A stretch of DNA of 52,416 nt from Aureivirga sp. CE67 (GTDB lineage Bacteria; Bacteroidota; Bacteroidia; Flavobacteriales; Flavobacteriaceae), in NCBI RefSeq assembly GCF_015767245.1, contig NZ_JADOTV010000027.1, positions 1-52,416 on the forward strand. Reading direction: 5' to 3'. The position numbers were made by a program, and so were the translations under genes. This document shows positions 25,128-33,382 of this stretch, piece after piece. Below the pieces are notes generated by a model. The model ran no database searches. It saw nothing but the letters and a program-made list of their open reading frames with translations, and was not told where the DNA came from. Every line of letters starts with the position of its first letter. Position 1 is the first letter of the stretch.

Positions 25128-26102
25128 TTAAAAGTCTGCATCAAATGAGATACTTCCAGTTCCTCCACTTTTTACTCCTGCTTTTTGATATTCAGAAACT
25201 CTTTTTTCGAAGAAATTTGTTTTTCCTTCTAAAGAAATCATTTCCATAAAATCAAAAGGATTTGTAGAGTTGTAAATTTTCTCGCATCCGAATTCAACTA
25301 AAAGCCTATCTGCAACAAACTCTAAATACTGTGTCATTAATTTTGAGTTCATTCCAATTAAACTAACTGGAAGAGATTCTGTAATGAATACTCTTTCAAT
25401 ATCAAGTGCATTTGTGATGATTTCCACAATTCTTTCTTTCGGCACTTTATTTATAACATGGTGGTTGTGAAGGTGAACAGCGAAGTCACAGTGCAGACCT
25501 TCATCTCTTGAGATTAATTCATTTGAAAATGTAAGACCAGGCATTAATCCTCTTTTCTTTAACCAGAAAATAGAACAGAATGCTCCTGAGAAAAAGATTC
25601 CTTCTACGGCTGCGAAAGCAATTAATCTTTCTGCAAAAGAATCTGATTCGATCCATTTTAAAGCCCATTCAGCTTTTTGCTTAATAGCTGGGAAAACTTC
25701 AATAGCTCTGAAAAGTTTGTCTTTCTCTACTTCATTGCTTACATAAGTATCAATTAATAAAGAGTAAACTTCCGAGTGAATATTTTCCATCATGATCTGG
25801 AATCCGTAGAAAAACTTTGCTTCAGAATATTGTACTTCATTGATGAAGTTTTCTGCTAAGTTTTCGTTTACGATACCATCAGATGCAGCGAAAAAGGCTA
25901 AAATATGTTTGATGAAATAACGCTCATCATCATTTAGCTTCGTTTTCCAATCTACAATATCTTGATGTAAGTCTATTTCTTCTGCTGTCCAAAAACTCGC
26001 TTCTTGTTTTTTATACCATTCCCAAATATCATGATGTTGAATCGGGAATATTACAAATCTATTCTCATTTGGCTGTAAAATAGGCTCCATTGTAGACTTC
26101 AT
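25128..26102 (-). CDS. nrdB: Ribonucleoside-diphosphate reductase beta subunit
   Basis: A 324-aa radical-generating subunit with a ferritin-like helical fold. Iron ligands are recognisable as [13 protein letters not shown] (first Glu/Asp side), [14 protein letters not shown] (Glu-x2-His) and [13 protein letters not shown] (Glu-x2-His). It supplies the tyrosyl or equivalent radical to NrdA. It lies first in the nrdB-nrdA operon. Two DnaA-box matches lie 97-125 bp upstream of its start, and no obvious TAnnTTTG box is found at the right place. Confidence 0.96.
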   Translation of the reverse strand: MKSTMEPILQPNENRFVIFPIQHHDIWEWYKKQEASFWTAEEIDLHQDIVDWKTKLNDDERYFIKHILAFFAASDGIVNENLAENFINEVQYSEAKFFYGFQIMMENIHSEVYSLLIDTYVSNEVEKDKLFRAIEVFPAIKQKAEWALKWIESDSFAERLIAFAAVEGIFFSGAFCSIFWLKKRGLMPGLTFSNELISRDEGLHCDFAVHLHNHHVINKVPKERIVEIITNALDIERVFITESLPVSLIGMNSKLMTQYLEFVADRLLVEFGCEKIYNSTNPFDFMEMISLEGKTNFFEKRVSEYQKAGVKSGGTGSISFDADF

Positions 26103-26198
26103 ATTTATAGTATTTTTTTAAATAATTATATTATTACTTTTTCTATTTCATTTGATAGAACAAAGTTTAAAAAAAAAGAAATACGGCGAAAGATGGAC

Positions 26199-26227
26199 TT
26201 ATTCACAAAATGCATTATTTATTCACA
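26199..26227 (+). promoter_or_regulatory. Pair of DnaA boxes upstream of nrdB-nrdA
   Basis: TTATTCACA occurs at 26199-26207 and again at 26219-26227, same orientation, 20 bp apart (about two helical turns). Both match the DnaA box TTATnCACA perfectly. They lie about 97-125 bp upstream of the nrdB start. DnaA binding upstream of nrdAB is known in Escherichia coli; here it is inferred from the sites alone. Confidence 0.65.
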
Positions 26228-26375
26228 ATCCGAAAAATTCTAACAAAAATTTTGCTTAAAAATTTTCATTCAATCATTGATTATCAGTATTTTATAAATA
26301 TCAAAATGAATCTATATTTTTTTTTCAAGAATTTAATAACAATTTTTTTTGCATCATTTTTAGAAATAATAAGGT

Positions 26376-26425
26376 AAAAAAATAGCCCAAAAAAATCTTT
26401 AATTAAAAAGGACTTTTTTAGGCTA
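26376..26425 (-). terminator. Terminator of the arsR-DUF6428 operon
   Basis: Minus-strand stem TAGCCTAAAAAAGTC / GATTTTTTTGGGCTA with an AT loop, followed by seven T. It lies 30 bp after the DUF6428 stop. Confidence 0.75.
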
Positions 26426-26454
26426 AAATAGTTTTATTTTTTACGAATTATTGT

Positions 26455-26934
26455 TTAACAACAACCAGAATCTGGTGTACAACAACTTGAAGCTTCTTCT
26501 TCAGGTGTTCCGCAAAGATCTGGAGCTTTACATTGTGTTTTTTCTGTAGCAAGTTTTACCAAAACATAACGATCTGTTTCTAAAACTCTACGAACATTTA
26601 ATTGTGTTGTATGGAAAATCTTGTTTCCGTACTCGATTTTTACTTCCGTTTCCATATCAATAGGACGAATCCCATTTACCTTATCTATAATAGAACCTGC
26701 TTTTGCACAAGTCATATAAGTAGCTTTTCCTAATTCTAACGGATTTTCCCAAAGTTGTAAAACTGTTTCTTTCCAATTATGCGGAACAGCTCCACAATCT
26801 ACAGATTCTATAATGACATTTTTTACTTCTGTCAAATGATAGTTTGATCCGACTAAAACTCCTGTTGCATATTCAAAAAGTAATGGCTTCTCTCCATTTC
26901 TTTTGATGATCTCATATAATTCTTTTGTTTTCAT
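26455..26934 (-). CDS. DUF6428 family protein with Cys-rich tail
   Basis: A 159-aa protein of the DUF6428 family that commonly follows arsR in Bacteroidota. The body has ESVDCGAVPHNWKETVLQLW and YMTCAKAG. The last ~25 residues hold seven of the protein's cysteines: CKAPDLC, then SSCC and SGCC at the very end. Such a tail suggests binding of a soft metal or metalloid, perhaps As(III). It starts 2 bp after the stop of the ArsR gene. No arsenite pump, ArsC or ArsM gene follows, so this is a reduced version of the usual cluster. Confidence 0.8.
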   Translation of the reverse strand: MKTKELYEIIKRNGEKPLLFEYATGVLVGSNYHLTEVKNVIIESVDCGAVPHNWKETVLQLWENPLELGKATYMTCAKAGSIIDKVNGIRPIDMETEVKIEYGNKIFHTTQLNVRRVLETDRYVLVKLATEKTQCKAPDLCGTPEEEASSCCTPDSGCC

Positions 26935-26936
26935 AA

Positions 26937-27269
26937 CTAGTTACTACAGCTTTTAGTTTTTATATCTTGTTTAAAAAATTGATTTATGATTGTCTGAACT
27001 TCATTCCATTTTTTCTGATTGATACAATAAGACATCTTTTTTCCTGAAATTGTACCCTGAATGATTTCTATTTTCTTTAACTCTTTCAAATGTTGGGAAA
27101 TCGTAGCCTGTGCTAAATCTATCTTCAAGACAAAATCATTACAAATACACTCATCCTGATTTGCTATTTGCTCCAAGATTGCCAAACGAGCTGGATGTCC
27201 TAATACTTTCAAGATATTTGCTAGTTCGTTTTGTTTATCCGTAAAAACTTGTGTTTTAGTTGTTCCCAT
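26937..27269 (-). CDS. ArsR/SmtB-family metalloregulatory repressor
   Basis: A 110-aa winged helix-turn-helix protein: LANILKVLGHPARLAILEQI (18-37), then the recognition helix LAQATISQHLKELKKIEII. Cysteines at DECICND lie on the helix before the recognition helix, close to where ArsR has its ELxVCDL inducer site, and CSN ends the protein. It probably represses its own operon through the palindrome at 27286-27303. Inducer likely As(III)/Sb(III) or another thiophilic metal. Confidence 0.93.
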   Translation of the reverse strand: MGTTKTQVFTDKQNELANILKVLGHPARLAILEQIANQDECICNDFVLKIDLAQATISQHLKELKKIEIIQGTISGKKMSYCINQKKWNEVQTIINQFFKQDIKTKSCSN

Positions 27270-27285
27270 GATTAAAAATATTTAT

Positions 27286-27303
27286 TATCGCAATATTACG
27301 ATA
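27286..27303. promoter_or_regulatory. Probable ArsR operator
   Basis: TATCGCAATATTACGATA is an 18-bp palindrome with one mismatched pair. It is centred about 25 bp upstream of the ArsR-family start codon, where a repressor would block transcription of the operon. Confidence 0.68.
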
Positions 27304-27344
27304 TTGAGTTTTATTATAAAAATCTTTAGCTAAAAAGTTATGTT

Positions 27345-27377
27345 AAAAAAAATCAACGTCAGATAGACGTTGATTTT
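27345..27377 (-). terminator. Terminator of the TlpA-like gene
   Basis: A 12-bp perfect stem AAAATCAACGTC (27349-27360) / GACGTTGATTTT (27366-27377), loop of five. On the minus strand an eight-T run follows the stem. Confidence 0.88.
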
Positions 27378-27399
27378 GTACTATATATATTATAGGAGT

Positions 27400-28758
27400 T
27401 TATTCTATGTTTAAATAATTCAAAACATCTTCATAAGTATCTGGTTTTGCAATTATTTCTTTTTTCGAATTTAAGACTATATAAGTAGGAGTCGCATGAA
27501 TATCATAAGCTATTGCAAATTGATTTTCCCATTTCCCGATTCCATATACATTGATCCAGTTTTTGAATTTTGCTTTATAAATTGAATAATCCTTATCATC
27601 ATCTTCAAGTGCTACAGCAATTACTTTTAAGTTTTTGTCATTTGCTGTTTTTTCATACAAAACAGGAACTTCATTCAAACAGTGTGGACAAGTTGTACTC
27701 CAGAAAACAATTAGATAATTTTCTTCTTCAGCAAGATTTTCTAAACTATTTTGTTTTCCATTTTCTTCCCAAGAAATATTTGGCGCCAAACTCCCAATAG
27801 CAGTTTTTAATTTTGCTTCCATTTCTCTTACTACATTTTCATCTACATATTGACGAGGAAGTTTTTCATAATAATCATCCAACATTATTTTTAATAAATC
27901 ATGATTTTCTAATTGAGAAAAAGCGTATAAAAGTGAAGTTGTAATATAAGCTTTAGCAGTTTCATTGTTTCCAATTTTTTGCATCACCTCTTGAAGCGAA
28001 TTTTTATAAAGAGTATTCTGTACTTCTTTATCTTCTGAAGAATTTACATAGAAAACATATTCAATTACTTTATCAATCAAAAGACTAGATTTGTTCAATT
28101 CTTTATCTGAAAAATCAATATATTCAAAATAATGTTTTTTGAATTCGTTTAAGAAAGTCTCTTGTGTTTTATATAAAGTTGGACTAAAATATCTTCTGCT
28201 AGATTTAATTAAATGATAAGCAAAAGTGTTTTTAGATTTTTCCTCATAAGATTTTTGTTTATTTTCAAGAGCTAAGTAATCGTTTTGATATTCTTTCTCT
28301 ATATCCTTTTTTTCTTGCGCAGAATTTGCAGAGAAATAAGAAATTTGCAGTTGATCTAACTTTGTTTGTTCCTCCAAAATATCTTTTTTATAATCTTGGA
28401 AAAGAATATTTTCTTCTGAATTTTCAAAAGAAATAGTTTCAAAAGGATTGGCTGGATTTATAGAAAAATTAATGTTTTTTCCATCGTAAATAAAATCAAC
28501 AACCTGAGATTGATTCATAGAATATGCTACACGATAAATTCCTTTACTAGCATCTTTGTCCAAATCAAAAGTATATGTAGCGTCTTTCAGTTCTGTATTC
28601 TGAATATATTCTTGTTGTCCATCGATGATTTTATATAAAATTGCCCACTCATAACCTTCCGGATTCGTGAGTTTGATATTCACTTTACTTTGTGCAAAAG
28701 AAAGCGTAGTGAAGCAAATCAACATTAAGATATTCAATATGTTTTTCATGATATTCAT
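27400..28758 (-). CDS. Secreted TlpA-like thiol-disulfide protein with large N-terminal domain
   Basis: A 452-aa protein with a signal peptide (…ILMLICFTTLSFAQ). The start may be the ATG three codons in (28749), which gives a cleaner signal. Residues ~25-110 look like a DUF4369-type beta domain. A helical, Lys/Glu-rich middle follows (DUF5106-like). From ~320 is a thioredoxin/TlpA domain with active site Cys357-Pro-His-Cys360 (FWSTTCPHCLNEVP) and cis-Pro in HATPTY. Extracytoplasmic TlpA-like proteins of Bacteroidota reduce disulfides, for example in cytochrome maturation or oxidative stress. Monocistronic. Confidence 0.88.
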   Translation of the reverse strand: MNIMKNILNILMLICFTTLSFAQSKVNIKLTNPEGYEWAILYKIIDGQQEYIQNTELKDATYTFDLDKDASKGIYRVAYSMNQSQVVDFIYDGKNINFSINPANPFETISFENSEENILFQDYKKDILEEQTKLDQLQISYFSANSAQEKKDIEKEYQNDYLALENKQKSYEEKSKNTFAYHLIKSSRRYFSPTLYKTQETFLNEFKKHYFEYIDFSDKELNKSSLLIDKVIEYVFYVNSSEDKEVQNTLYKNSLQEVMQKIGNNETAKAYITTSLLYAFSQLENHDLLKIMLDDYYEKLPRQYVDENVVREMEAKLKTAIGSLAPNISWEENGKQNSLENLAEEENYLIVFWSTTCPHCLNEVPVLYEKTANDKNLKVIAVALEDDDKDYSIYKAKFKNWINVYGIGKWENQFAIAYDIHATPTYIVLNSKKEIIAKPDTYEDVLNYLNIE

Positions 28759-28819
28759 TTATTATAGAAGAATTTTAAAACTAAGGAATGCCTTTTTTAA
28801 ATTCAAATTTTTTACTTCC

Positions 28820-28827
28820 CAAAGTTA
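28820..28827 (-). promoter_or_regulatory. Possible -7 box for the TlpA-like gene
   Basis: On the minus strand TAACTTTG matches TAnnTTTG, 62 bp upstream of the start at 28758. No clear -33 box. Confidence 0.4.
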
Positions 28828-28932
28828 AACAAGAAATATTCCTAAAATTAAATAAAATAGAATAAAGTGAAATTAAATTACAAGGAAGCGTTCTAAATAA
28901 TTGATTTTGTAAATGAAAATAAATTTTTAATG

Positions 28933-28940
28933 TATCTTTG
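28933..28940 (+). promoter_or_regulatory. Probable -7 box of the metal-regulator promoter
   Basis: TATCTTTG, a perfect TAnnTTTG match, 46 bp before the start at 28987. The nearest TTG (28907-28909) is 23 bp upstream, slightly too far for an ideal -33 box. Confidence 0.6.
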
Positions 28941-28947
28941 CTTAAAA

Positions 28948-28963
28948 TTTAAGTAAGCTTAAA
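28948..28963. promoter_or_regulatory. Probable DtxR/MntR-type operator over the transcription start
   Basis: TTTAAGTAAGCTTAAA has 6-bp inverted arms (TTTAAG / CTTAAA). Its inner 14 bases match the DtxR core TTAGGTTAGCCTAA at 11 positions. It begins 8 bp after the -7 box, so a bound repressor would cover the start of transcription of the DtxR-family gene itself. Confidence 0.62.
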
Positions 28964-28986
28964 AATTTTATTACAAAAACTTTAAT

Positions 28987-29646
28987 ATGTCTGTAGCAAC
29001 AGAAAATTTTATCAAGGCTATTTATAATTTAAGCCGAAAACACGAAGGAGATACAAAACCTGGTTCCGTTGCTTCTTTTCTGAAAATAAGCAATGCAGCT
29101 GCCACAGATATGGCGAAAAATCTTTCTAAAAAGAATTTAGTGAATTATGAAAAATATAAAGAACTAAAACTAACACAGGAAGGAGAATTATACGCTTTAA
29201 GAATTGTTCGTAAACACAGACTTTGGGAAGCACTTCTTTTTAAATTATTCGATATGTCTTTACACGAAATTCATATTGAAGCAGAATTATTAGAGCATCA
29301 AACTTCAGATTTTTTAGCCCAAAAAATGGATGAATTTTTAGGTTATCCAAAATACGACCCACATGGAGATCCGATTCCAGATGTTAATGGAATTATTCAC
29401 ACAGAAGATCATTCTATCGTTTTATTAAATGCGGAAGAAGGAAGGAAGTATCAAATTTCAAGATTAGTAAGTGTCGATAAAGACTTTTTTGATTTTTGTG
29501 CTGAAAATGGTTTGAACAACGGAGCAGAAATAGAAGTTGTCAAACAATATGAGAAAAATAAGATGACGCAGATCCAAGTGAATGGAAATACTTTATTACT
29601 GAATAACGATTTTACAAAAATTATCTACGTTAATAAAAAAATCTAA
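28987..29646 (+). CDS. DtxR/MntR-family metal-dependent repressor
   Basis: A 219-aa regulator. An N-terminal winged helix (VASFLKISNAAATDMAKNL, about 28-46) is followed by the metal-binding/dimerisation domain (RIVRKHRLWEALLF, HEIHIEAELLEHQTSD, with Glu/His ligands). From ~150 is an SH3-like FeoA-type domain (GAEIEVVKQYEKNKMTQIQVNG). Given its size and following genes it probably senses Mn(II) or Fe(II) and controls uptake. A DtxR-like palindrome lies in its own promoter. The outer-membrane gene follows after 1 bp. Confidence 0.93.
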   Translation: MSVATENFIKAIYNLSRKHEGDTKPGSVASFLKISNAAATDMAKNLSKKNLVNYEKYKELKLTQEGELYALRIVRKHRLWEALLFKLFDMSLHEIHIEAELLEHQTSDFLAQKMDEFLGYPKYDPHGDPIPDVNGIIHTEDHSIVLLNAEEGRKYQISRLVSVDKDFFDFCAENGLNNGAEIEVVKQYEKNKMTQIQVNGNTLLLNNDFTKIIYVNKKI

Positions 29647-29647
29647 T

Positions 29648-30448
29648 ATGATGAAAAAAGTACTATTAGGATTAGCTTTAAGTTTTTCAGCTTTTATTGC
29701 AAATGCACAAGAACAAGAAAAACCAGATTTAGTAACAGACAGACCGGATCAAACAGAATCGGCTACAGTCGTTCCTGTAGGAGCTGTGCAGTGGGAAACA
29801 GGTTTTCAGTATGAAAAATTGAGTTCGGATTTTGACGAAACTGAAAATACAAAATTCAATACAAGTTTGTTGCGCTTTGGTCTTTTGGAAAATTTTGAGC
29901 TGCGTTTGATTTGGAACATTGAAGAGTCAAAAATGACTTCTAAAAATTTACCTTTTGCAAATACGGTGAATATGGATTCTAAATCTTCTGGTTTTGCTCC
30001 AATGGGATTTGGATTTAAATATACGATTGCAGAAGAAAAAGGTTGGCGACCAAAAATCGGATTTTTATCTCATATGTATTTTCCATTTACAGCTTCAAAA
30101 GAATTAAAACCTGAAGGTACTGCAATGGATACTCGTTTGGCTTTCGAACATACTTTGAGTGATAAATTTAGTTTAGGTTATAATTTTGGAACGAATTGGG
30201 CTACTGGAGAAAACTTACAATATGCTTATACAGCTTCTTTGAGTTATAGCATTTTGGATAGACTTTCTGTTTTTGGAGAAGTTTATGGTGTTTTAGAAGA
30301 AAATGGACATCCAGATCATTTGTTTGATGCAGGATTTTTATTCTTAATAACAGATGTTTTTCAATGGGATATTTCAGGTGGTTCTGGTATTAATTCAGAT
30401 CAAGATTATTTTATCAGTACAGGATTTACAGTAAGATTATTTAAATAA
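29648..30448 (+). CDS. Outer-membrane protein, Phenol_MetA_deg-like beta-barrel
   Basis: A 266-aa protein with a signal peptide (LGLALSFSAFIANAQ) and many amphipathic strands ending in an aromatic residue (FTVRLFK). LVTDRPDQTESA near residue 30 is typical of the 'transporter' family related to PF13557. Start is ATGATG at 29648/29651. It lies 1 bp after the DtxR-family gene and upstream of the metal ABC transporter, so it may let metal or a metal complex through the outer membrane. That role is inferred from position. Confidence 0.83.
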   Translation: MMKKVLLGLALSFSAFIANAQEQEKPDLVTDRPDQTESATVVPVGAVQWETGFQYEKLSSDFDETENTKFNTSLLRFGLLENFELRLIWNIEESKMTSKNLPFANTVNMDSKSSGFAPMGFGFKYTIAEEKGWRPKIGFLSHMYFPFTASKELKPEGTAMDTRLAFEHTLSDKFSLGYNFGTNWATGENLQYAYTASLSYSILDRLSVFGEVYGVLEENGHPDHLFDAGFLFLITDVFQWDISGGSGINSDQDYFISTGFTVRLFK

Positions 30449-30586
30449 AAATATTTTATCTCTAGAGAGAAGATTTTTAAACAATAGAAAAAAAACAAAA
30501 TTCCCATACTCTACAAACATCAGTTTTAATTAGTCATTTTTACGAAGAGTTTTGGGGATTTTTGAAAATATTTAAATCAAATTAAA

Positions 30587-31513
30587 ATGAAAAAAATAGC
30601 ATTACTACTAACGATAACAGTTCTTTTATTTAGCTGTAAAAAGAAAGATAAAAAAGAAACTGTTGTAGGAGATGAGAAGTTGAATGTTGTTACTACAACA
30701 ACAATGATTACGGATTTATTACACAACATCGGAGGTGATAAAATCGAATTAAATGGATTGATGGGAACTGGGGTAGACCCACATTTATTCAAAGCTTCTG
30801 AAGGAGATGTAAACAAGCTTTTCAATGCAGATGTTGTATTTTATAATGGATTGCATTTGGAAGGAAAATTAGTAGAAGTTTTTGAAAAGATGAAACATCA
30901 AAATAAAAAGACTTTTGCGGTTGCAGATGCTGTTTCTAAAGCAGATTTAATTCCTTCTGAATTATTTGATTCCAACTACGATCCACATATTTGGTTCAGC
31001 ATTCAAGACTGGAAAAAAGTAACACAATATGTTTCGGAAACCTTACAAAAAGTAGATGCTAAGAATAAAGATTTTTATGCTAAAAATGGAGAAGAATATT
31101 TAAAAAAAATAGATGTTTTAGCAAAAGAAATTGAAACAAAAATCAACGAATTACCAGTTGATAAAAGAATCTTAGTAACAGCACACGATGCTTTTAACTA
31201 TTTCGGAAAAGCTTATGATTTTGAAGTTGTAGGTTTACAAGGATTATCAACAGCAACAGAAGCTGGTGTGCAAGATGTACAAAAACTTTCTAACTTAATT
31301 ATAGAGAAAAAAATCAAAGCAATTTTTGTAGAATCTTCAGTGCCAAAAAGAACAATTGAAGCTTTACAAGCTGCTGTAAAATCTAAAGGTCATGATGTGG
31401 CAATTGGAGGAGAATTATTCTCAGATGCTTTAGGAAGTAAAGGAACAGAGGAAGGAACTTATATCGGAATGTATATTTATAATACAAACACGATTGTTAA
31501 CGCTTTAAAATAA
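30587..31513 (+). CDS. Metal ABC transporter substrate-binding lipoprotein (TroA/ZnuA family)
   Basis: A 308-aa cluster A-I binding protein with a lipoprotein signal (LLFSC, Cys17). The metal ligands can be placed: His in GVDPHLF, His in YDPHIWF, His in [11 protein letters not shown] and Asp in FSDALG. A third-position His (H-H-H-D) resembles TroA/ZnuA rather than the Glu of PsaA-type Mn proteins, but specificity cannot be fixed this way. The ATPase gene follows after one base. A 138-bp gap separates it from the outer-membrane gene; no DtxR-like palindrome was seen there. Confidence 0.93.
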   Translation: MKKIALLLTITVLLFSCKKKDKKETVVGDEKLNVVTTTTMITDLLHNIGGDKIELNGLMGTGVDPHLFKASEGDVNKLFNADVVFYNGLHLEGKLVEVFEKMKHQNKKTFAVADAVSKADLIPSELFDSNYDPHIWFSIQDWKKVTQYVSETLQKVDAKNKDFYAKNGEEYLKKIDVLAKEIETKINELPVDKRILVTAHDAFNYFGKAYDFEVVGLQGLSTATEAGVQDVQKLSNLIIEKKIKAIFVESSVPKRTIEALQAAVKSKGHDVAIGGELFSDALGSKGTEEGTYIGMYIYNTNTIVNALK

Positions 31514-31514
31514 A

Positions 31515-32252
31515 ATGCAAGAACAAAACGCAATAAAAGTAGATGATTTAACGGTTGCTTATAATTATAAGCCTGTTTTGTGGGATATTGATTTAGTGAT
31601 TCCAGAAGGCGTTTTGATGGCTATTGTAGGCCCAAATGGAGCAGGGAAATCTACTTTGATAAAATCGATTCTTGGAATTATAAAACCTTTGGCTGGAAGT
31701 GTAAAAGTTTTCGGAAAACCTTATCAGAAACAACGTGATAAAGTTGCTTATGTCCCGCAAAAAGGTAGTGTAGATTGGGATTTCCCAACAACTGCTTTGG
31801 ATGTTGTGATGATGGGAACTTATGGAAGTTTAGGATGGATTAAAAGGCCAGGAAAAAAAGAAAAGAAAGCATCTTTGGAAGCTTTAGAAAAAGTAGGAAT
31901 GTTGCCTTTTCAAAACCGACAGATTTCTCAACTTTCTGGAGGACAACAACAACGAATTTTCTTAGCGAGAGCTTTGGTGCAAAATGCTTCAATTTATTTG
32001 ATGGACGAACCTTTTCAAGGAGTAGATGCAACTACAGAAAAAGCGATTATTCAAATTTTAAAAGAATTAAGAAAAGCTGGAAAAACGGTAATTGTAGTGC
32101 ATCACGATTTACAAACAGTTCCTGAATATTTTGATTGGGTAACGTTTTTAAATGTGAAGAAAATTGCCACTGGTCCTGTGAAAGATATTTTCAACGATGA
32201 TAATTTGACCAAAACTTATGGGATTAATTATAAAGTAAGCATGCAAAAATAA
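31515..32252 (+). CDS. Metal ABC transporter ATP-binding protein (TroB family)
   Basis: A 245-aa ATPase with Walker [10 protein letters not shown] (about 39-47), the LSGGQQQR signature and Walker B YLMDEPF, followed by the switch His in VVHHDL. It powers the importer with the two permeases downstream. Its TAA stop overlaps the ATG of the next gene (TAATG), which indicates tight coupling. Confidence 0.95.
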   Translation: MQEQNAIKVDDLTVAYNYKPVLWDIDLVIPEGVLMAIVGPNGAGKSTLIKSILGIIKPLAGSVKVFGKPYQKQRDKVAYVPQKGSVDWDFPTTALDVVMMGTYGSLGWIKRPGKKEKKASLEALEKVGMLPFQNRQISQLSGGQQQRIFLARALVQNASIYLMDEPFQGVDATTEKAIIQILKELRKAGKTVIVVHHDLQTVPEYFDWVTFLNVKKIATGPVKDIFNDDNLTKTYGINYKVSMQK

Positions 32253-33382
32253 TGGGATTACAAGATTACATAACTTTAGTTTTCACCGATTATACCTTGC
32301 GAACAATCACTCTTGGTACAGCTTTGCTTGGTGCTATTTGTGGAATGTTAGGAAGTTTTGCTGTTCTAAGAAAACAAAGTCTCTTGGGAGATGCCATTTC
32401 GCATGCAGCATTACCAGGAATTGCTATAGCTTTTTTAATTCATGGTGCTAAAAATTCTTTTTATTTTCTTATTGGAGCTTTAGTTAGTGGATTGTTAGGA
32501 ACATTTTGGATTAAAGGAATTACAAAAAGAACACATTTAAAATCGGATACTGCTTTAGGTTTGGTTCTTTCTTTATTTTTTGGATTTGGAATGCTTTTAT
32601 TGACTTACATTCAAAAACAAGAAAATGCAAATCAGGCTGGATTGGATAAATATTTATTTGGTCAAGCAGCAACTTTAATGGAAAGTGATGTTTGGATTTT
32701 AGCCGGAGTTACAGGAATTTCTCTTTTAATACTTTTATTCTTTTGGAAGGAATTTAAAATCTTACTTTTTGATCCAGAATACACAAAAACATTAGGATTC
32801 AACACGAGAATCATCGATATATTAATTACAACTTTTATGGTTTTAGCAATCGTTCTTGGATTGCAAACAGTTGGAGTTGTTTTGATGAGTGCAATGTTAT
32901 TAGCTCCTGCAGCAGCAGCGAGACAATGGACAAATCATTTATGGAAAATGATTGTAATTGCAGCAGTTTTTGGTGCTTTATCAGGAATTATTGGAACAGG
33001 AATTAGTGCAACACAAAACAATCTTTCTACAGGTCCGGTGATTGTACTTGTAGCAGCAGTTTTTGTTTTGTTTTCTTTCATTTTTGCTCCATCAAGAGGA
33101 TTACTGTTTCGTCAGATTCGTTTTATGAAAAACAGAAATAATCTGAAATTACATAAAACTCTTTCAGTGATGTATGAAATTGCAAAAACACATAAGAATT
33201 TTAAGCATCCACATAAGATTAAAATCTTAAATAACTTCCAAGGTTTTTCTAGAAAATCTTTGAAAAAAATGGAAGCTTATCAGTGGATTGAATTAAATGG
33301 ACAAATGTGGAATCTGACAGATAAGGGATATCATAAAGCAATTAATTTGTATAACCAACAAAATATTCAACATCATGACTAG
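32252..33382 (+). CDS. Metal ABC transporter permease with C-terminal winged-helix-like tail (TroC-like)
   Basis: A 376-aa protein. Residues ~1-285 form an ABC-3 type permease with 8-9 membrane helices (SLLGDAISHAALPGIAIAF, the family motif). About 90 cytoplasmic residues follow. The tail LSVMYEIAKTHKNF ... LKKMEAYQWIELNGQMWNLTDKG looks like the wing of a DtxR/MarR-type helix-turn-helix. Plain TroC/ZnuB permeases are about 260-300 aa. The 3' end overlaps the next permease by eight bases. Confidence 0.92.
   Translation: MGLQDYITLVFTDYTLRTITLGTALLGAICGMLGSFAVLRKQSLLGDAISHAALPGIAIAFLIHGAKNSFYFLIGALVSGLLGTFWIKGITKRTHLKSDTALGLVLSLFFGFGMLLLTYIQKQENANQAGLDKYLFGQAATLMESDVWILAGVTGISLLILLFFWKEFKILLFDPEYTKTLGFNTRIIDILITTFMVLAIVLGLQTVGVVLMSAMLLAPAAAARQWTNHLWKMIVIAAVFGALSGIIGTGISATQNNLSTGPVIVLVAAVFVLFSFIFAPSRGLLFRQIRFMKNRNNLKLHKTLSVMYEIAKTHKNFKHPHKIKILNNFQGFSRKSLKKMEAYQWIELNGQMWNLTDKGYHKAINLYNQQNIQHHD

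Larger units (their letters stand above)
26103..26454. other. Intergenic region upstream of nrdB
   Basis: A 352-base gap. It contains the DnaA-box pair (26199-26227), AT-rich sequence, and at its far end the terminator of the DUF6428 gene (26376-26425). A near-promoter TA(N3)TTTG lies on the minus strand at 26161-26169. No gene seen. Confidence 0.65.

Noticed and set aside
30459-30468. TCTCTAGAGA palindrome after the outer-membrane gene as a terminator or metal operator
   Set aside because: It is only 10 bp, has no T-run and no resemblance to the DtxR-like site at 28948.
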